Shown: in pieces, positions 1 to 11,694 of the stretch
How the letters are laid out: every line of letters starts with the position of its first letter
Position numbering within the stretch: the first letter of the stretch is position 1
From: Alisma plantago-aquatica
Lineage: Eukaryota > Streptophyta > Magnoliopsida > Alismatales > Alismataceae
Reading direction: 5' to 3'
Assembly (NCBI GenBank): GCA_963693085.1
Contig: OY856409.1
Span: 503,100,303-503,164,302, forward strand
Length of the DNA: 64,000 nucleotides
The notes under the pieces: generated by a model
Databases searched by the model: none
What the model saw: only the letters and a program-made list of their open reading frames with translations
What the model was told of the DNA's origin: nothing
Made by a program: the position numbers and the translations under genes

Positions 1-480
1 ACCTGATGAGTTGTTTAGTGATAGCTAAGTGAAATGCTATTCACTGAGCGAGTAGGCTCATACCTCTACTCAAAACATTTTCAGGTCATCAACATCATAG
101 GAATCTGGAGGATCCTTTCATCCTAACGCTCAGTCTGTAGAAGGTTTATGTAGTTAGTAGTTAGAGGTCTCTTAGTCCTTTCCCCTCGATCTTTGGGACA
201 TGGTATGGGTGAGAGAGAATGTGTATAAAGATGTAAAATAACTTTCATGCTTTATTTTATGTTGATCAATGTAATATGTTGTAGACTCTGTTTATATTGC
301 TAGTCAGTTTAATAAAAATGCTTCCGCAGTTTGTTTAGATTTAGTTTACAGCATAAATCAGATTATCTTTTTAATGTCTTGAAAATGTTTTAAAATCTCA
401 AAGTGGGTTGGCTTGTGTGTAATCCCTCCGTCGCGCCCTAATCTCGTGATTTGTGGGTAATGCGAGATCGGGGTGTGACA
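1..480 (-). mobile_element. Terminal part of a Ty3/gypsy LTR, Tekay/Del-like
   Basis: The block ends at 480 in GGGGTGTGACA. Read on the minus strand it begins TGTCACACCCCGATCTCGC, a typical start for LTRs of the Tekay/Del group of plant gypsy elements. The minus strand continues with an AACTGCGGAAGC segment, also common in such LTRs. The other LTR edge and any internal region lie left of the window. No coding sequence is visible. The group assignment is from recall of LTR starts only; a target duplication (next bases CCTAC) cannot be tested. Confidence 0.5.
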
Positions 481-1016
481 CCTACTGTGGCTGGTCACAG
501 TATTAGAAACCTACAGTTCAGTTATGAACTGCAGGTTTTATGACATCCATTGATATCAGCCAACAACATGCCACAAACCTACAAAATTAACATGATGGAC
601 AATATTATATATATGTGATTCACACTCATGTATAAGAACATTTAATTAATTTTACTTTTTTTCATCACACGCATGTAGAAACCGGTAGCAACCTGTAGTT
701 CCATTTATTTCATCTCTTTTCACATTCAGACACATGTAGAAACATTCATGTATTGATGATTTTCACACACATGACAATTCATAAAAATTCATTCACATTC
801 ACACAAAATTAATTATGAGAACAAAGTTATTCTTTATTCATCATTGTCATCATTGTCAACAAAATCATATTGAAGAGCCATGAAATAGCAAAAGAATCCA
901 CAATGAAGAGAAGCATGATACAGATACAATACATAAAGTGTAGCACACACAAGTGTTTCATATTCATATAACAACATGACAAACTAACACATATATAGTG
1001 CATAACAACAACATCC
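481..1016. other. Non-coding spacer with a short hairpin; possible CACTA subterminal DNA
   Basis: This AT-rich stretch has no coding sequence I can support. A 14-bp inverted repeat with one mismatch sits at 507-520 and 525-538 (AAACCTACAGTTCA against its complement). Related GTAGAAAC and CCTGTAG pieces recur near 677-745. Such short repeats suit the subterminal region of a CACTA element, whose left end I cannot find. It may equally be old DNA into which the LTR at 1-480 inserted. Confidence 0.35.
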
Positions 1017-1448
1017 CCGAATTTACATACAACACTAGCTTAGTACATATATAGTGGGACTAAGGTGACGATCCAACCTGCTAAAATAGGTTACCGACAA
1101 CTACATGTTACGACTGGGAGGTCATGATTTAGCAAACGTATGCATTAGTAGGAGGACAAACAGATTTCACCATGAGTTAACATTGAAGAAGGTCTACTAA
1201 CCTACACTGAGCTAAACAAGTTTATCAATGTTAGTACGGATAAACTTGTTTAGCTCAGTGTAGGTTAGTAGACCTTCTTCAATGTTAACTCGTGGTGAAA
1301 TCTATTTGTCCTCCTACTAATGCATACGGTTGCTGAATCACAACCTCCCAGTCGTAACATGTAGTTGTCGGTAACCTGTTTTAGCAGGTGGGATCGTCAC
1401 CTTAGTCCCACTATATATGTACTAAGCTAGTGTTGTATGTAAATTCGG
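1017..1448. repeat. Long near-perfect inverted repeat (210-bp arms, 12-bp loop)
   Basis: Left arm 1017-1226 and right arm 1239-1448 are reverse complements of equal length, with about eight mismatches by eye (about 96% identity) and no gaps. The 12-base spacer is AATGTTAGTACG. Most mismatches are transitions. It lies downstream of the minus-strand CACTA transposase, so read-through transcription would give an RNA hairpin of about 210 bp. It could be a foldback element inserted in the CACTA element or part of that element's own 3' region. Confidence 0.9.
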
Positions 1449-1921
1449 CGCTGCTGTTGTACTAAGCAATGTCGATGGCCTACATAGCTATGTCATGGCC
1501 GTCCTGCATAGCCTATAGTCTTTGGCGAACATCTACAAATTAAATAGAATTGCTATTAACTAGTATCCTAAAAATTTGATAAAAAACACACTTACATAAT
1601 ATAATTATAAATGAACAGATAGATAGAAACCTCAGGGATATATTCTTAAAACTTACATTGTCAAGCGGTGCAAGCACGTCCTCACCCTCACAGTGATCAT
1701 CAGCACAGTCATCATGGGACATCATAAAAATATAAACATCCATGCCTCTAATATTGTGATCTTTTATCAATTAACAATCCTTCATTATGATCCCCGCGAA
1801 CATACAAGTCATTGTGATCCCCAGCTTCAATGTTTGGTGGTGTTGGAAACCCAACTGATAATGGATTGGAGTCATCATGCTTATCATAGTACTCTTCTTC
1901 ATCTATAGGATCTTCAATGAA

Positions 1922-4900
1922 CTATCTTTTGCCATGAAGAACAACCGACCATTTATCATTTGCAGGATCATCAATATAAAATACTTGTTTTTCCTGTGAT
2001 GCCAATATGAATGGTTCACCCTTCTCGCCAATCTTTTCAAAGTTCACTAACGTGAAACCCGATTCATCCACTATAACTCCTTTGTTGTTTTCAACCCAAT
2101 TACATTTAAAGAGCGGAATTTTGAAATCTACATAGTCCAACTCCCATATGTCTTCAATGACACCGTAATATGACATTTTAGCTTCACGTGGACTTTTATC
2201 CTTTGCACTTGCAAAAAACAATGAAGATGCTTGAAGGGTGACCCCACTGTTTTGGACGACACTCTTATCATCTTGACGCTTTGTGTAATATGAGAAACCA
2301 TTTATGTCAAACCCTTCATAAGACATAACATTCAATTTTGGTTTAAAGGCGAGGCATTTGATGGTTTCAGTAACATTATCTGGTGTTTGAGATAGTTGAT
2401 GTAAGACTTTATCTCAAACCACTTAATAAATGTCTTGTTATGCTCTCTAGCAAGCCACATTGAATTGGATCAAGGATATTGTCTCTTGATGAAATTGGTA
2501 TGTTCCTTGATATAAATACTCACTTTGTCGATGTTCTGTAAAATATACAAGTGACCTTGCTCCAACTGCTCATGGCCGATTACTTTCACCCGTGCTCCCA
2601 AAACTCCTTTGCCAAAATGCTCCTCAATATTCTTGTCATTCACGGGAGCGTCATTACCACTCAGAAAGTCATTGTAAAAATCCATAACCTCTCTCGCCAC
2701 ATAACCATCAATAATACTCCCTTCAGACCGATAACAGTTTCAAACATCACCTTTAAAAATGCTCATGTATCGTTCAAAGGGATACATCCAATGCAAGAAA
2801 ACTGGTTCCAACATTTTGACTTCCCTAGTCAAGTGGAGAACAAGATGTACCATGATATCAAATAACGACGGAGGAAAATACATCTTAAGCTGACATAGGG
2901 TAACAACCACTTCTCTTTGCAAATTATCGAGAGTATCAGGGTCAATAACTTTGTTGCACAGACTGTTGAAAAAGAAATAAAGTCTGGTGTTTGCAAACTT
3001 TACATGCTTCGGCAATATAGATCTAATTTCCACAGGCAATATTTGTTGCATTAGAATGTGACAATCATGAGATTTAAGACCTATCAACTTCAAATCTTTC
3101 ATTGATACCAATGTATGGATGTTGGATGAGTAACCCTGTAGCACCTTAACATTTACCAAGCATTCACAAAATGCTTTCTTCTCCTTTCTAGACAACGTGT
3201 AACAAGCAGGAGGTAAGTATGTTCTCCGATCGCTACTAACTACTTCTGTTAATTCTGTCCTTATTCCCATTTCACATAGGTCCATTCTGGATTTTATCCC
3301 ATCTTTAGTCTTACCTGGTATATTCAACAGAGTACCGATGACACTATCACATAAATTTTTCTCAACGTGCATGACATCGATACAATGCCTGACTGTCAAA
3401 GAACTCCAATAAGGAAGATCCCAAAATATCGACTTCTTCTTGAATAAAGACTTGTCACTCGTTGTGGCCATCGTACATTGTGATCTCTTACCAAATTCAT
3501 TGGCGATGTCTTTCACTCTTTCATAAACATCCTCCCCTGATATAGGTTTAGGTGCACTACGTTCCTCATTTCGTCCATTAAATGCTTTGCGCAACCTACG
3601 ATACAGATGAAATTTTGGAAGAAACCTTCGATGACCAAGATATACAGTCTTGCCGCTGTGTTTTAGTCATTTTGAATCAGTGTTCTCTTCACATATAGGA
3701 CACGCTTTAGATCCTTTGACAATATATCCAGACAAATTCCCATATGTTGGAAAGTCATTCATAGTGCAAAACAACATAGCATGCAAACAAAATGTCTCTC
3801 TTCGTGAAGCATCATAGGTCATCACATCTTCACCCCAGAGTTTCTTTAAGTCATCAATCAGAGGTTCAAGATAAACATCGATATCATTTCCAGGTTATTT
3901 AGGGCCCGATATCAACAACGACAACATAACGTACTTATTTTTCATACACAACCAGGGAGGAAGATTGTATATAACAAGCATGACTGGCCAAGTGCTATGT
4001 TGGCTACTCAATGTCCCGTACAGATTCATCCCATATGTACAAAGTCCAAGTCTTAGATTGTTGTCCTCTTCACCGAATTTAGGGTACAATAGATCAATCT
4101 TCTTCCACTGTGGGGAATCAGACGCATGTCATAGGATCCCATCATTATTTTTCTTAACATCTGCGTGCCACCTCAAATTCTTTGCATCTATAGGATTGGA
4201 AAACAAGCGTTGAAACCATGGTATTATAGGTAGATTCCACATCACCTTGGCGAGAGAACCAGTTTTGGACTCCCCCAAAGTCGTCAATTTATACCTTGAC
4301 GCACCACATTTCGGACAATCTTTCAAATTCACATAGTCCTTTTGAAATAATACACAATCATTTGGGCATGTGTGTATCTTCTTGGCCTCCATTCCCATTG
4401 GGCACAACAATTTCTTTAATCGGTATGTTGAGATCGGCAGCTCGTTTCCTTCAGGAAGAATTTCTTTCAACAAAGACAACAATGACGTGAAGCTTTTGTC
4501 ACTCCATCGATTGTTAGCTTTCATTTTATACAATCTCAACACAGCGCTAAGCTTCGTGAACTTACAACCCATGTATAATGGTATCTCAGCATCATGCACA
4601 ATGTTTCTAAACATGGGAGGTGGATCAGTGTGCTCTACCCCACAACTATCCAGCATCACATCAACGATGTCTACTGGAACTGGTTCATTCACATCTACGT
4701 CATCGGAGGCAATTTCTTCTTCCACACAAGCACTGCTATCGACATCCACTGGTTTCAGGTTTGAAATCTCTCCATGCCATTGCCATTTTGTATAGCCTTG
4801 TACAATCTCGTTGCACATGACATGACTTCTGATTTCGTTACCAGTACTGACTTTCAAGTTGTTACCGCAATGCCTACATAGACAGTAGAACCTATCTCCA

Positions 4901-5001
4901 GGTTGTTTCCTATGTTCCTTGGCAAATCTAACAAACTAATCAAGATCAGAAATAAACTCTGGGGTGCAGAGATTGCGAATGGACATCCATGATCTATCCA
5001 T
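1922..5001 (-). pseudogene. CACTA transposase (TNP2-type), broken
   Basis: Transposase of plant En/Spm elements, which in working copies cuts and moves the element. The start ATG is at 5001 (MDRSWM). Domains in order: transposase-associated N-terminal domain (to about 4770), Transposase_21 region (about 4390-3700), DUF4218 region (about 3400-2700, ending near FERYMSIFKG) and DUF4216 region (about 2340-2040). One frame runs from 5001 to about 2412, interrupted by stops at 4938-4936, 4131-4129, 3897-3895, 3669-3667, 2742-2740 and 2472-2470. A one-base deletion near 2412 shifts the frame, and a further stop lies at 1924-1922. By comparison with family consensus, each stop is explained by one C:G to T:A change (CAG, CAA, CGA or TGG). 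It cannot make a full protein. Family identity is firm; domain edges are from memory. Confidence 0.9.
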
Positions 5002-5157
5002 TCTATGATCAAAGAGAAAATAAGTATATATTACAACAAGATTAGGGTCTAGGGTAAACATATTAGAGTTTATAGTTAAAACTTTAGGGTTTATACATGT
5101 GATGTCATTCTTAAATGTGTACCACCTATCCCATTCTTGAACACCGAATCTCACTAG

Positions 5158-5298
5158 TAAGTGTATAATGTGTATTGGGTTTTCAAGAAAATTTCAGCAG
5201 CATTTCCCCGTTGTTCTCCAAGTACATATGTACTTAGAGAACAAACAGGGAAATGCTGCCAAAATTTTCTTGAAAACCCAATACATATTATACACTTA
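5158..5298. repeat. Palindrome (about 70-bp arms) upstream of the CACTA transposase
   Basis: The arms meet without a loop at 5227/5228 (AGTACAT/ATGTACT) and run outward to TAAGTGTATAATGTG and its complement. It looks like a MITE, but related palindromes at 48766-48940 and 49111-49281 sit in the same place, just upstream of another CACTA transposase start. It may therefore be a resident part of this CACTA family. Read on the minus strand its outer edge contains GTAAGT, which could act as a 5' splice site. Confidence 0.8.
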
Positions 5299-6420
5299 CA
5301 TCCTAAGTGAGATTAGGTTTTCAAGAATAGTCCCAAACTAGGGACTATCCAAGATTTACTCCTAATGAGTAAATCTTGGACGGGTTTCTAGGCCAACAAA
5401 TACAACACCAATTCCTTGTTCACAACCCCATTCAACACACAATTTCTTATAAAATCATTTATGGACAGCCATAACAACATATCAATGCTTCCTAAATTAA
5501 TCAACATTCATAGCTTATGAATGTTTAGATGCATTTATACTATCAATTCCTAGGGTTTACTGAATTAGGTCAAGCATGAGGATTAGAAGCACAAATATAT
5601 GCAAGCACAAGATTTATTCATATCCTAGGTTGATTTACAATAGCAACATCTAAATAAGTAAACTCAAAACATTAGATAAATAAATATAATCAGTAGATAA
5701 ACAAATACAAAGCAATAGATAAAAAAGTACATCTTAGTTGATAAACAAATATAAATCAAGAGATGATTAAATAATTTTAAAAAGTAGATAAATAAATATA
5801 AAGCCCTAAATTTAAATAATGTGATGAATAAAAAATCATTAGATGAACGAGTAGATAAGTAAATACAAATTAGTATTTAAGTAAATACAAATCAAAGGGC
5901 GGGACAGAGGGTTTTTGGGGATGTTTACCTCTGTTTGAGCCCAGTCGGACGTCTTGCTCTGGAGTAGGGAGAGAGGCGAGACGGATGGGTGCATGTGGAA
6001 GCCGAACGGGCAGGCAGAAGGCCGGCGAGCTCCTGAATTGTAATGGAAGTGATCATTGAAAAAATACTAGACAATCATATGTTAAAATTAAGCATTTTAT
6101 TTTTGTCATATATTATTAATAACCAAGCCAATCATCAATTCTATTAAATATATATTACATGTTTATAGGGATTATTTGTTAACATATGTTAAGGATGAAT
6201 TTAGGATGCAAACCTAGTCAATTGAAGGCTTTACCTGTAGAAGTGGCAATGACAACAGTGGCAGTGTCGTGGGTGTACTGCCAGTCCTAGATGTGGCTCG
6301 CTCTGATGGACTACCGTGGTTATGAGGAGTAGTAGGAGACCGGCTGGCTCTGACGGACTGTCGTGCCGTAGCAAGCTCTGGTTCCGGCTGCTGTTGTTGG
6401 CGCTGGCTTTCTAATGTCTA
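5299..6420. other. CACTA 5' non-coding region
   Basis: Mostly AT-rich with no supported coding sequence. A 13-bp-stem hairpin lies at about 5348-5380 (CCAAGATTTACTC and its complement around CTAAT). 5640-5900 repeats short TAGATAAATAAATA-type words. From about 5900 GC content rises towards the minisatellite. Confidence 0.5.
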
Positions 6421-6461
6421 GAGGAGAGGACCGGCTAGAGGAGAGGACCAACGACGGTGGC

Positions 6462-6640
6462 AGCTCCTCGAACGGTGAGCTCCACAGAGGCGGCGAGCTC
6501 CACGAATGGAGGCAAGCTCCACAGCGGCGGCGAGCTCCAGGAACGGCGGCGAGCTCCATGAACGGCGGCAAGCTCCACGGCGGCGGTGAGCTCCACGACG
6601 GCGGCAAGGAGAACGGCGGCAAGCTCCACGGCAGAGGGAG
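6462..6640. repeat. GC-rich minisatellite, units of about 18-24 bp
   Basis: About eight imperfect units of the form GGCGGCGAGCTCCACGAAC follow each other, each keeping the GAGCTCCA or AAGCTCCA core. The base composition contrasts sharply with the AT-rich surroundings. It lies inside the CACTA element upstream of the transposase. Open reading frames on both strands here come from the repeat itself. GC-rich blocks near the ends are common in CACTA elements; any regulatory role is inference. Confidence 0.8.
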
Positions 6641-6739
6641 TCTGCTTGCTCACCGCCCACCAGAATCTCCAGACCCTAGCTAAGATGATTGCAACACAGA
6701 GAGAAAGGGGAAGAGTCGGGCTCACTCGCGCGATATTTA

Positions 6740-7326
6740 GTTAACATTCGGTGTCAATTATTCAACAAAACCGACACATAACACTAACGGTGTCGGTTAT
6801 CAACAAAAACCGACACCTGTTCCCCATGATAATCGTTAGTTTTAACTAGAAAACACTCGACGTCTATCTACATATGCCGATTAAAAAATTGGTTCTCAAT
6901 TAATGACCATAGTCTTCGGTTGTTTTTACAATCCGACGATCGAAGGGTGTGAAAAATTTCACGCGAAGAGCGTGGGAAAATCCATAAGTGTCGGTCATTG
7001 TTGTAAAACTGACGATCAAAATGTGCCCAATTTATGTTTCGCGAATAATCTTTCGTCGTCGGTTTTTTAGTTAATGACTGACGCTATATGTTAAATTTTT
7101 GGAGGTAATTTTTTTTGCTGGAAATTTTGGATTTGGTGGTCAATTTTCGGCGTCGGTTTGTTATTAAGCAACCGACACCGAATAAAAGTGATACCCGTGT
7201 CTCGTTGCCCTTCACAGATTGATGTCGGTTTATTTTATAAACCGACGTTGTATTGTTTAGGTGTCGGTGTATTATTATAACCGACACCGTTAAAAGTGAT
7301 GTTATAAGCCATTTCTGTAGTAGTGG
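6740..7326. repeat. CACTA right subterminal repeats and terminal inverted repeat
   Basis: Inverted pairs of GTGTCGGTT and AACCGACAC recur, for example near 6800-6820, 7152-7180, 7223-7246 and 7261-7290, each enclosing a short AT-rich loop. In En/Spm-type elements such motifs bind the element's own regulatory protein. The block ends with CCATTTCTGTAGTAGTG at 7310-7326, the complement of the CACTACTACAG terminus. Confidence 0.8.
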
Positions 7327-8100
7327 CTACTGTGGCCTTGGGTTTAGTGCACACTTGCGCTTAGGCAAACATAGAATCATGTGAGGATGAGCCGCATGGT
7401 ACAGTGTACGACCAGGGCACACCATTGCGGTGAAGAAAGTCGACCATGGATCTATGTTGTCCTCCATGGCGATGTGGTCTTTTGCTATAGAGGTTTGGGA
7501 AATGAGAGGAGCCGAAGGTGGTCGAGGTATGGAGTGGCGAGGAGCAGGATGCCCCTTGGCGCTCTCGGCAGCGCTAGCCGGGACAACGGGAGCCTCCATC
7601 AATGGCAGACTGCACTTATGTACAGGAGATTGAGCAAGAGGAAGTCTGGTGCTCAGCCATGAACTGCATTGGTCATCAAACCTTTGGTGCGGGGGCGGCC
7701 TGCAATGGCCTTGGTCCTAGTCATGGCGCCTGAAGAAGGCTACTGTACGCGGGAGTGCCTGGAGACGCGACAGTCAACACGGCGCTGTGGGCGCAGAGAC
7801 GCGAATGCACAGAAGGAAGGGGATAGAGTCAAATGACTCATATACCCCTACATGAACACTCAAGGAATGGGGGCGTGAGCGTCCTTTACCTAACCTGGCA
7901 GACAAAAAGAAAACAAGTAAGTGCTGACATGGCAACTTCCTATTGGCTTAGATATATTTAGTTTGCAAATATTCTAGTAGATGTTTGGTAACTCGGATAA
8001 AGACAAATAATATATGGATTTTACTCAGAAAAATACGAGGAATCCATTAAAAATAAGATTTAAGCTTGTATCTACTTGCAATTTGAAAAGTGACTAAAGT
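7327..8100. other. Unassigned, GC-rich then AT-rich
   Basis: Directly outside the CACTA terminus. 7400-7850 is relatively GC-rich, with short frames on both strands but no recognisable protein. From 7900 the sequence becomes AT-rich. No repeats or RNA genes were recognised. Confidence 0.4.
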
Positions 8101-8800
8101 TATTACCTTTGATGCATTTATGAGTAAAAACCCTAATTTGACATTCAATGGAATTGAGATGAGTAATATGGATGTTTAAAGTTGGTATTAACATGTTCAT
8201 TATGAAAAGGACACATTAGATCTAAAAGGATGATATGTATGCGTAGTTTGATTAATTTAGGGTTTCATGTGCATAAATAGGCTTTAATGGGCCTTAAAAC
8301 CCTAATGTTAGTAATTAAGATTCTTAATGGCTTTAAGTGTTCAAATTCATGTATAAAGCTGAGATATGATGAGTCTAAGCTATTTCAATTTTAAAAGTTC
8401 CTAATTGTGGATTAATACCCTTAATATGGTAATTAGAGTTTTCTAAGGAATAAAGGTGGAATTAGTGATAAATAGAGTTCATGAAAGATAAGTTGTTATT
8501 TTGTAAGGAACCAAAGATGATAATTGGGCCTAATGATCATGCCATGAATTAAAAGGATAAAAATGGTAGTTTTAATGTAAAAGAGGCATAATGGACTTAA
8601 TTGATGGTTAATTGTGCCTTTAATCCAAAATTAGGGTTATATGTTGTTAAAAGGTAACCTTAATGTCTTTTGTGATAAATAAGATGAGATAATTAGGGTT
8701 TGTGAGTAATTTCATAAAAGTAGGGTTTAAAATAATAAAAAGGAAGTGAAACCCTAATTGTAATCAAAACCCTAAAAGTGAACTAGAAACCCTAGGAAGC
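8101..8800. other. AT-rich stretch with many telobox-like motifs
   Basis: AAACCCTAA-like or TTAGGGTTT-like motifs occur near 8126, 8256, 8296, 8631, 8693, 8721, 8749, 8766 and 8787, on both strands, without tandem order. No coding sequence is supported. In plants such motifs can be protein-binding sites; here they may reflect old telomere-like DNA or simple composition. Confidence 0.5.
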
Positions 8801-9145
8801 GAGCTAGGTTTAATAGATTTTGATGGCATGATTAATGATAGGAAAATTGGATGCATATTTTAGGATCAACTTGTGTGTGCTTGCTTGGTTCCTTGCTTGG
8901 TTGAATTATTTCTGCACTCAAGTCATCTTGACAGGTATGTGGTTAATTATGGTTAATTGCATTCGTTTCCTAAGGGTTTTCTAGATGGTTAATCACATTG
9001 AATGCAACCTATCAGTTTGGATGTTCATACTTGCAAATTATAAAGTCACTATGATTATCACAATTGTAATATAAATGTGTATTGTCACACCTACATGCCA
9101 CTCTGATGGATGATGCAAAAAGGTCAAGCCTAGGAGGGAAGACCA

Positions 9146-9269
9146 ATGGGAACCATGAGAGGTGACCCCAGACACCAAGCTCGGGAATGAGAAGGTGGTA
9201 TATGTTGCATGATTAATGGGCACCATGAGAGGTGACTCTAGGCACCAAGCTCGGGATTGTGAAGGTGGC
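9146..9269 (+). repeat. Tandem pair of about 52-bp repeats
   Basis: Two similar copies, 9146-9197 and 9216-9269, share ACCATGAGAGGTGAC, CACCAAGCTCGGGA and GAAGGTGG blocks in the same order. They lie in otherwise unassigned AT-rich DNA (8801-9770). No gene is visible around them. Confidence 0.7.
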
Positions 9270-9906
9270 CTTAATTCAATGGCAAAAGAGAAACCCTAGA
9301 GAGGGTATTCCATGGTTAGGGAAAAAGCGGTGGAGAATGACACATTGAGAACGTAAATTGGCTTGTTAATCATCTTGAATGTGATAATTAGATTGTTAGC
9401 CGTATTTGTGAAATTTTGGTTGTCCCCACATATCGGCATATTTCGATATGTTGACCGAAATTTTGTTTGTCGGTGTTTTAGGTACAACTCTGAAAAGAAC
9501 AAACAATAAAATGACACATTGTGGAAATAAGAAATAAAGTACAAGGAGGATTACATAGAATAGATCCAAGCTGTGGATAGAAGTAGATTACCAAAGTTTT
9601 AAAAGGTATGCAAAGTTTTATTTTATTACAGCCTTTCAGTATAGTGTGGTAGAATTTGATAATTATTATTAATTATTTGTCAAACCTTTGATCCTATTAA
9701 TTGGGATAATGGCTCTAACCTCCTGGTCTCCCTTAATTGGGGGTTACTGGGAGGCAGGGTTTTTACACAATCGGTCCAAACATTAAAGGCTCTTCTGACA
9801 TAGTCTTCATAAAAGTCCTATACTTGGTTTGTTTCCATGCATGATTTGTTGGAACAATATTGAAACAAACCTCATTTTTTTTTCAATGCCCATTTCCTTC
9901 AAACAT

Positions 9907-10173
9907 CTAAGATTTGTCCACATCGCATTCTTGGCATACCACTTCCAAATGCACATTGTCCATGTTATAATAGTTTTTATTCTTGAAAAAGCATAGATAA
10001 AGTCTCCTTATAACTCTTTGCCTTTGGTGGAATTTTCTCGAAAGATAAAGAGGTTTTTGCCGACAATTACACAATCTCAACCCTTCTAAATGGGAAAATC
10101 GACATGGTTTGCAATCTAACATTATATTTGTTTGAATCATGAATTCTAGGTTCATCGAGTCACATTTTATCAT
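9907..10173 (-). CDS. Unrecognised short reading frame, possible fragment
   Basis: An 88-codon minus-strand frame with several Cys residues (LDCKPC, LCNC, VVCQEC) and a basic centre. I do not recognise the family. Further coding-looking words follow in other frames down to about 9770, so this may be a decayed transposon or gene fragment. It has no supported promoter or neighbour, and it could be chance. Confidence 0.2.
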   Translation of the reverse strand: MIKCDSMNLEFMIQTNIMLDCKPCRFSHLEGLRLCNCRQKPLYLSRKFHQRQRVIRRLYLCFFKNKNYYNMDNVHLEVVCQECDVDKS

Positions 10174-10259
10174 TAGAACACTTTGATTGATGCTCGTGCT
10201 AACCCATCAATACGTACTAGCATAAAGAAGCTCCCAAAAATTACCACTCCAAGTCCCTT

Positions 10260-11629
10260 CATTTCTTTTTCTAGTGGTCATATTACTTGATCATCAAACC
10301 TAGAAATGGCATCACCTTTTAAATGTTTTGGTTTCATTTCTACATGTAGTGGGGCTTGTATTAAGGAAGAATTCTCTCCATTGATGAACTAATTTCACCT
10401 TATTGGCCTTACAATTTTAGCTATCTAGGAGTGACATATGGCCTAAAAAGTTCCCATCTTGGGAGATTCTTACGTGTATATACCACCTCCTATTACAATT
10501 ACTTATCAACCATATGTATTCCCACATCTCTAACTTTGCAAGAGCACTTCATGTAGTTACAATGTGCTTTGATCCTCATTGTAAATATACTAGGATTTAA
10601 CATGTATGTTTCACATATTGAGAACAATAATATTCTTAGAAGACCTCAATGTCGTGTCCCATCACATTTTTTATCCAAAGAAAAAAAAAGTAAACAAGAT
10701 TGGAGTTAATAGACGCTCAAGTTCTAAGTAAGATAGACATGAAGAAAATAATAAGTTGATCTTCTTTGGACTAATGTCCTAGAAAACAAACTATTAAGGA
10801 ACACAAAAGAAAATAATAATATAGAGAGAAGAAAGAGATAGGGAAGGAGTAGACCTGAATCTCACAAAAGAATAACGATTGTTTCCCAGCGTATACAAAA
10901 TCAACTTACATAACCTTCCCTATGTTTTGTACTTTGAACTGACCACATCCTCCACCTCCCCTGACCTTGGTTCTCCCACATTCCTAACCCTAGAAGTTGT
11001 AAAAGATGGTTGGGCATGGTTGGGTTACTATTGGGAGTCGGCCATATTTGAATGCACAATCTAATTTGTATGTCCAAAAGTTGAACACTGAAACTTTGGA
11101 AAACCTTACACAATTTTTCATATATAATAGTACAACAACCTATTTGTAATTCAAATAACTATATATAAGAATTACATCTAACCCCTCTCACATATTTTCA
11201 TATACTTCTTAGAATACACAAGGATTAATATATAATCTGAAAATGTAAAAGAAGAAATTGAATCTAAGCATAAACACATGCTTTGCACAACTATCGTATT
11301 AGAATACAAGGCCTAATTCATGAATCCAATTTTCTTAAAAAAATTAATGCATTTTCCAATAAAAATGAAAAATGCTTGTGTGCGTAGTGATTAAATGGCT
11401 GAGAACAATGTGAAAGTCTTATGGTCATTTGGGACTGCCCAACCTTAGAAAGGATGGGGATCAACCGTCGGTCATTTGGGAGCCCAATTACAGCAAACTA
11501 CTTTCATTTTCCCAACAACCGGCCCATTATAACCACTAGGCTTAAACCCATGCTATGCACGGGTGCCTTAGTCAACTGCAATGAGTATTTATAGGTTTAA
11601 CTTTAAGAAAAGAAGATACAATAATTATG

Positions 11630-11630
<1 letters not shown>
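10260..11630. other. Unassigned AT-rich DNA
   Basis: I see no supported gene. Short frames on both strands at 10879-11113 overlap each other and have no recognisable content. Near 11540-11565 a CCCATGCTATGCACGGGTGCC phrase precedes the AT microsatellite. Confidence 0.4.

Positions 11631-11633
<3 letters not shown>

Positions 11634-11690
<57 letters not shown>
11634..11690. repeat. (AT)n microsatellite
   Basis: Uninterrupted AT dinucleotides of about 57 bases, directly followed by a single copy of the satellite unit found at 15873-18285. Confidence 0.95.
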
Positions 11691-11693
<3 letters not shown>

Positions 11694-11694
11694 A

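Larger units (their letters stand above)
1005..7326 (-). mobile_element. CACTA (En/Spm) DNA transposon, degenerate
   Basis: The right boundary is clear: the minus strand from 7326 starts CACTACTACAGAAATGG, a CACTA terminal sequence, followed by CACTA-style subterminal repeats of the ACCGACACC/GGTGTCGGT kind. The transposase pseudogene on the minus strand (5001-1922) has the domain set of plant CACTA elements. The left terminus was not found, so the left coordinate is approximate; it may have been lost at the LTR ending at 480. The element also holds two palindromes (1017-1448, 5158-5298) and a GC-rich minisatellite. Confidence 0.8.

Noticed and set aside
6320..6725. Several 80-100-codon frames on both strands
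   Set aside because: Produced by the GC-rich minisatellite; repetitive Ser/Pro/Ala/Arg translations with no domain.
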